Source of the DNA: Gammaproteobacteria bacterium
GTDB lineage: Bacteria; Pseudomonadota; Gammaproteobacteria; Eutrophobiales; Eutrophobiaceae
NCBI GenBank assembly: GCA_016198885.1
Contig: JACQHV010000221.1
Location: forward strand, 1 to 7,182
Direction of reading: 5' to 3'
Length of the DNA: 7,182 nucleotides
Below, piece by piece: positions 5,913 through 7,182 of this stretch. Positions within the stretch are counted from its first letter, which is position 1. Each line of letters begins with the position of its first letter. The translations under genes were made by a program, and so were the position numbers. The notes under the pieces are model-generated. The model did not search any database, was not told the DNA's origin, and worked only from the letters and a program-made list of their open reading frames with translations.

Positions 5913-7035
5913 AAAACGCGGCAAAAAGTGGTGCTTTATTATCGATCTCGGGCACGATCTAAACGGTAAACGAGATCAAAAGTGGTACTCAGGATTCCGT
6001 ACAAAGAACGAGGCAGAGAAAAAACTAGTGGAAGTCATCCACGAACTGAACACGGGTGCGTATATCGAACCGAGCAAAATATCAGTAGCCGAATTTCTTG
6101 ACAAGTGGTTAAACGTAATCAGGGGTAATGTGGCCCGGAAAACATGGGAGCGATACGCCGAGATATGCAAACATCATATCAATCCCTATATCGGACATCT
6201 CTCCCTGAACAAACTTCAGCCCGCACACATAAGCGATCTCTACTCTCGCTTGCTGGAATCCGGAAGAAAGGATGGAAAGGGTGGGTTGTCAAAGCGATCT
6301 GTTCTGCATGTGCATCGAGTATTCAGAGAGGCAATGCACCAAGCGATCAGGTGGCGCGTTCGTGGACATAATCCTTGTGACGCTGTTGATCCGCCCAGAC
6401 CGGCTAAAACTGAACGCCTCACGTTTACGACTGAGGAAACATTATCTCTGCTGGTTCGGGCAAAGGGATCACGAACTTATCTTCCCATATTGATCGCAGT
6501 CACTACCGGGATGCGCCGGAGTGAGATCATCGGCCTTCGCTGGAAGGATATTGATCTTGATAAGGGCCGTTTATCTATTCGTCAATCGGCAGAACAGACT
6601 AAGGCGCATGGGATTCAATTCAAGGAACCGAAAACCTCTAAGAGTCAGCGTATGATCTCGCTCCCGATGATCACTATTGATGGCTTTAGCCAGCACAGAA
6701 TTGAACAGGCAAAAATATTCCTGCAGACCGGAAAAAGGCTGAGTGCTGATGGTCTGGTTTTTGATTCACCCATCGGGCTCTACACACCCGATCAACTCAC
6801 TTCTGAGTATCGACGGTTTGTTAAAAAGCATGGATTCAAGCATGTGACATTCCATGACCTGAGACACACTCACGCAACACACCTCTTAGAACAAAATATT
6901 CACCCCAAGATTGTCAGTGAGCGTCTAGGACACTCCACGATTGCCCTCACCCTGGACACATACAGTCATATTCTCCCAAATATGCAGGATTGTGTGGCAA
7001 TCGTAACGGATAAATTATTTAATGGAGTGCAATAA
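5896..7035 (+). CDS. int: Tyrosine recombinase / integrase with AP2-like arm-binding domain (379 aa)
   Basis: This is a site-specific recombinase that integrates and excises mobile DNA between attachment sites. From the ATG at 5896 (the ATG at 5857 would add 13 unlikely residues), residues 1-57 resemble the AP2-like arm-binding domain (MKGHIRKRGKKWCFIIDLGH...NEAEKKL). Residues 62-165 are the SAM-like core-binding domain (VAEFLDKWLNVI, HINPYIGHLSLNKL). Residues 175-370 are the catalytic domain. All catalytic positions are present: R207 (TGMRRSEI), K246 (PKTSKSQR), H320 and R323 (HDLRH), H346 (LGHST) and nucleophile Y356 (LDTYSHI). The length is normal for Tn916/phage-type integrases. It overlaps the zinc-finger gene and is last in that operon, leaving the tail beyond it as the expected side for an attachment site. 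It looks intact and functional. Confidence 0.93.
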   Translation: MKGHIRKRGKKWCFIIDLGHDLNGKRDQKWYSGFRTKNEAEKKLVEVIHELNTGAYIEPSKISVAEFLDKWLNVIRGNVARKTWERYAEICKHHINPYIGHLSLNKLQPAHISDLYSRLLESGRKDGKGGLSKRSVLHVHRVFREAMHQAIRWRVRGHNPCDAVDPPRPAKTERLTFTTEETLSLLVRAKGSRTYLPILIAVTTGMRRSEIIGLRWKDIDLDKGRLSIRQSAEQTKAHGIQFKEPKTSKSQRMISLPMITIDGFSQHRIEQAKIFLQTGKRLSADGLVFDSPIGLYTPDQLTSEYRRFVKKHGFKHVTFHDLRHTHATHLLEQNIHPKIVSERLGHSTIALTLDTYSHILPNMQDCVAIVTDKLFNGVQ

Positions 7036-7182
7036 TGAAAATTATAATACCAAGTCATGAAATCTGTATCTACCTATACAAATGACCCCACCTACAAATG
7101 CAAAGGCCATTGATATAAGGTTTTGTATTAAAACTATAAATGCTTGACTTCGAGCAGATAATATCTCTTTTCTTAATTTATC
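7036..7182. other. Region beyond the integrase; possible element end, no gene seen
   Basis: The 147 bases hold no gene-sized frame, tRNA or rRNA fragment. An imperfect inverted repeat, TGCTTGA-CT-TCGAGCA (7141-7156, one mismatch), is the only candidate for a crossover core. I could not match it to any sequence on the left side of the module, so an attachment site is not proven. Confidence 0.35.
7072..7100. repeat. Direct repeats downstream of int, candidate arm-type sites
   Basis: ACCTATACAAATG (7072-7084) and ACCTACAAATG (7090-7100) are direct copies differing by a two-base indel. The first contains TACCTATAC with the T at 7071, the same nonamer found at 3790-3798. Integrases with an AP2-like N-terminal domain bind short direct repeats flanking the core site, so this role is plausible but inferred. 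Confidence 0.4.

Noticed and set aside
7035..7085. 16-codon ORF whose ATG overlaps the int stop (TAATG)
   Set aside because: It is too short to judge, runs through the candidate arm repeats, and has no other sign of being a gene.
7036..7182. tRNA gene or tRNA 3' end as integration target
   Set aside because: A TTCGA occurs at about 7149, but no T-stem, acceptor stem or cloverleaf can be built around it.

Overview
The window looks like accessory DNA from a Gram-negative bacterium, most likely a proteobacterium. This rests on gene style, the IS256-like transposase, and an excisionase/tyrosine-recombinase arrangement. No rRNA, tRNA or housekeeping gene fixes the lineage, so the assignment is tentative. 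The window is a patchwork of three blocks that differ in base composition.

Block 1 (1-2569, minus strand) is one very long open frame that runs off the left edge with no stop. It encodes a large signalling NTPase: an unassigned N-terminal domain, a NACHT/STAND-type P-loop ATPase (Walker A GPGGIGKT, Walker B ending LDALDEL), a helical region with the post-NACHT HRAYFDYILAEQL signature, and a pentapeptide-like C-terminal part. This architecture fits a prokaryotic NLR-like, probably anti-phage, protein and is the most interesting gene here.

Block 2 (about 2570-3403, plus strand) is a scar. A markedly GC-rich 5' fragment of an IS256-family (mutator-type) transposase, with its ribosome binding site and an upstream hairpin still present, is fused in frame to the C-terminal part of a DUF3326-like protein. 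The 239-codon ORF is a chimera of two broken genes. From 3404 to 3876 follows a gene-poor stretch holding a perfect 12-bp-arm palindrome, a possible decayed minus-strand ORF with an in-frame TGA, and a TACC-rich tract.

Block 3 (about 3877-7182) is A+T-richer and resembles the integration/regulation module of an integrative element. A minus-strand operon encodes an excisionase-type HTH protein, a small zinc-finger protein and a small unknown protein. Divergent to it, on the plus strand, are a 296-residue zinc-finger protein and an overlapping tyrosine recombinase of the arm-binding (AP2-like) type with all catalytic residues. The 150-bp divergent intergenic region carries three TGACG-type boxes (two direct copies exactly 30 bp apart, one inverted between them) and probably controls both directions. 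Downstream of the integrase are short direct repeats that share TACCTATAC with the TACC-rich tract on the other side of the module. These are candidate integrase arm sites, but no attachment core could be identified.

Together the window shows a defence-type NTPase and IS debris beside a small integrative-element module, the usual setting of a defence island or genomic island.
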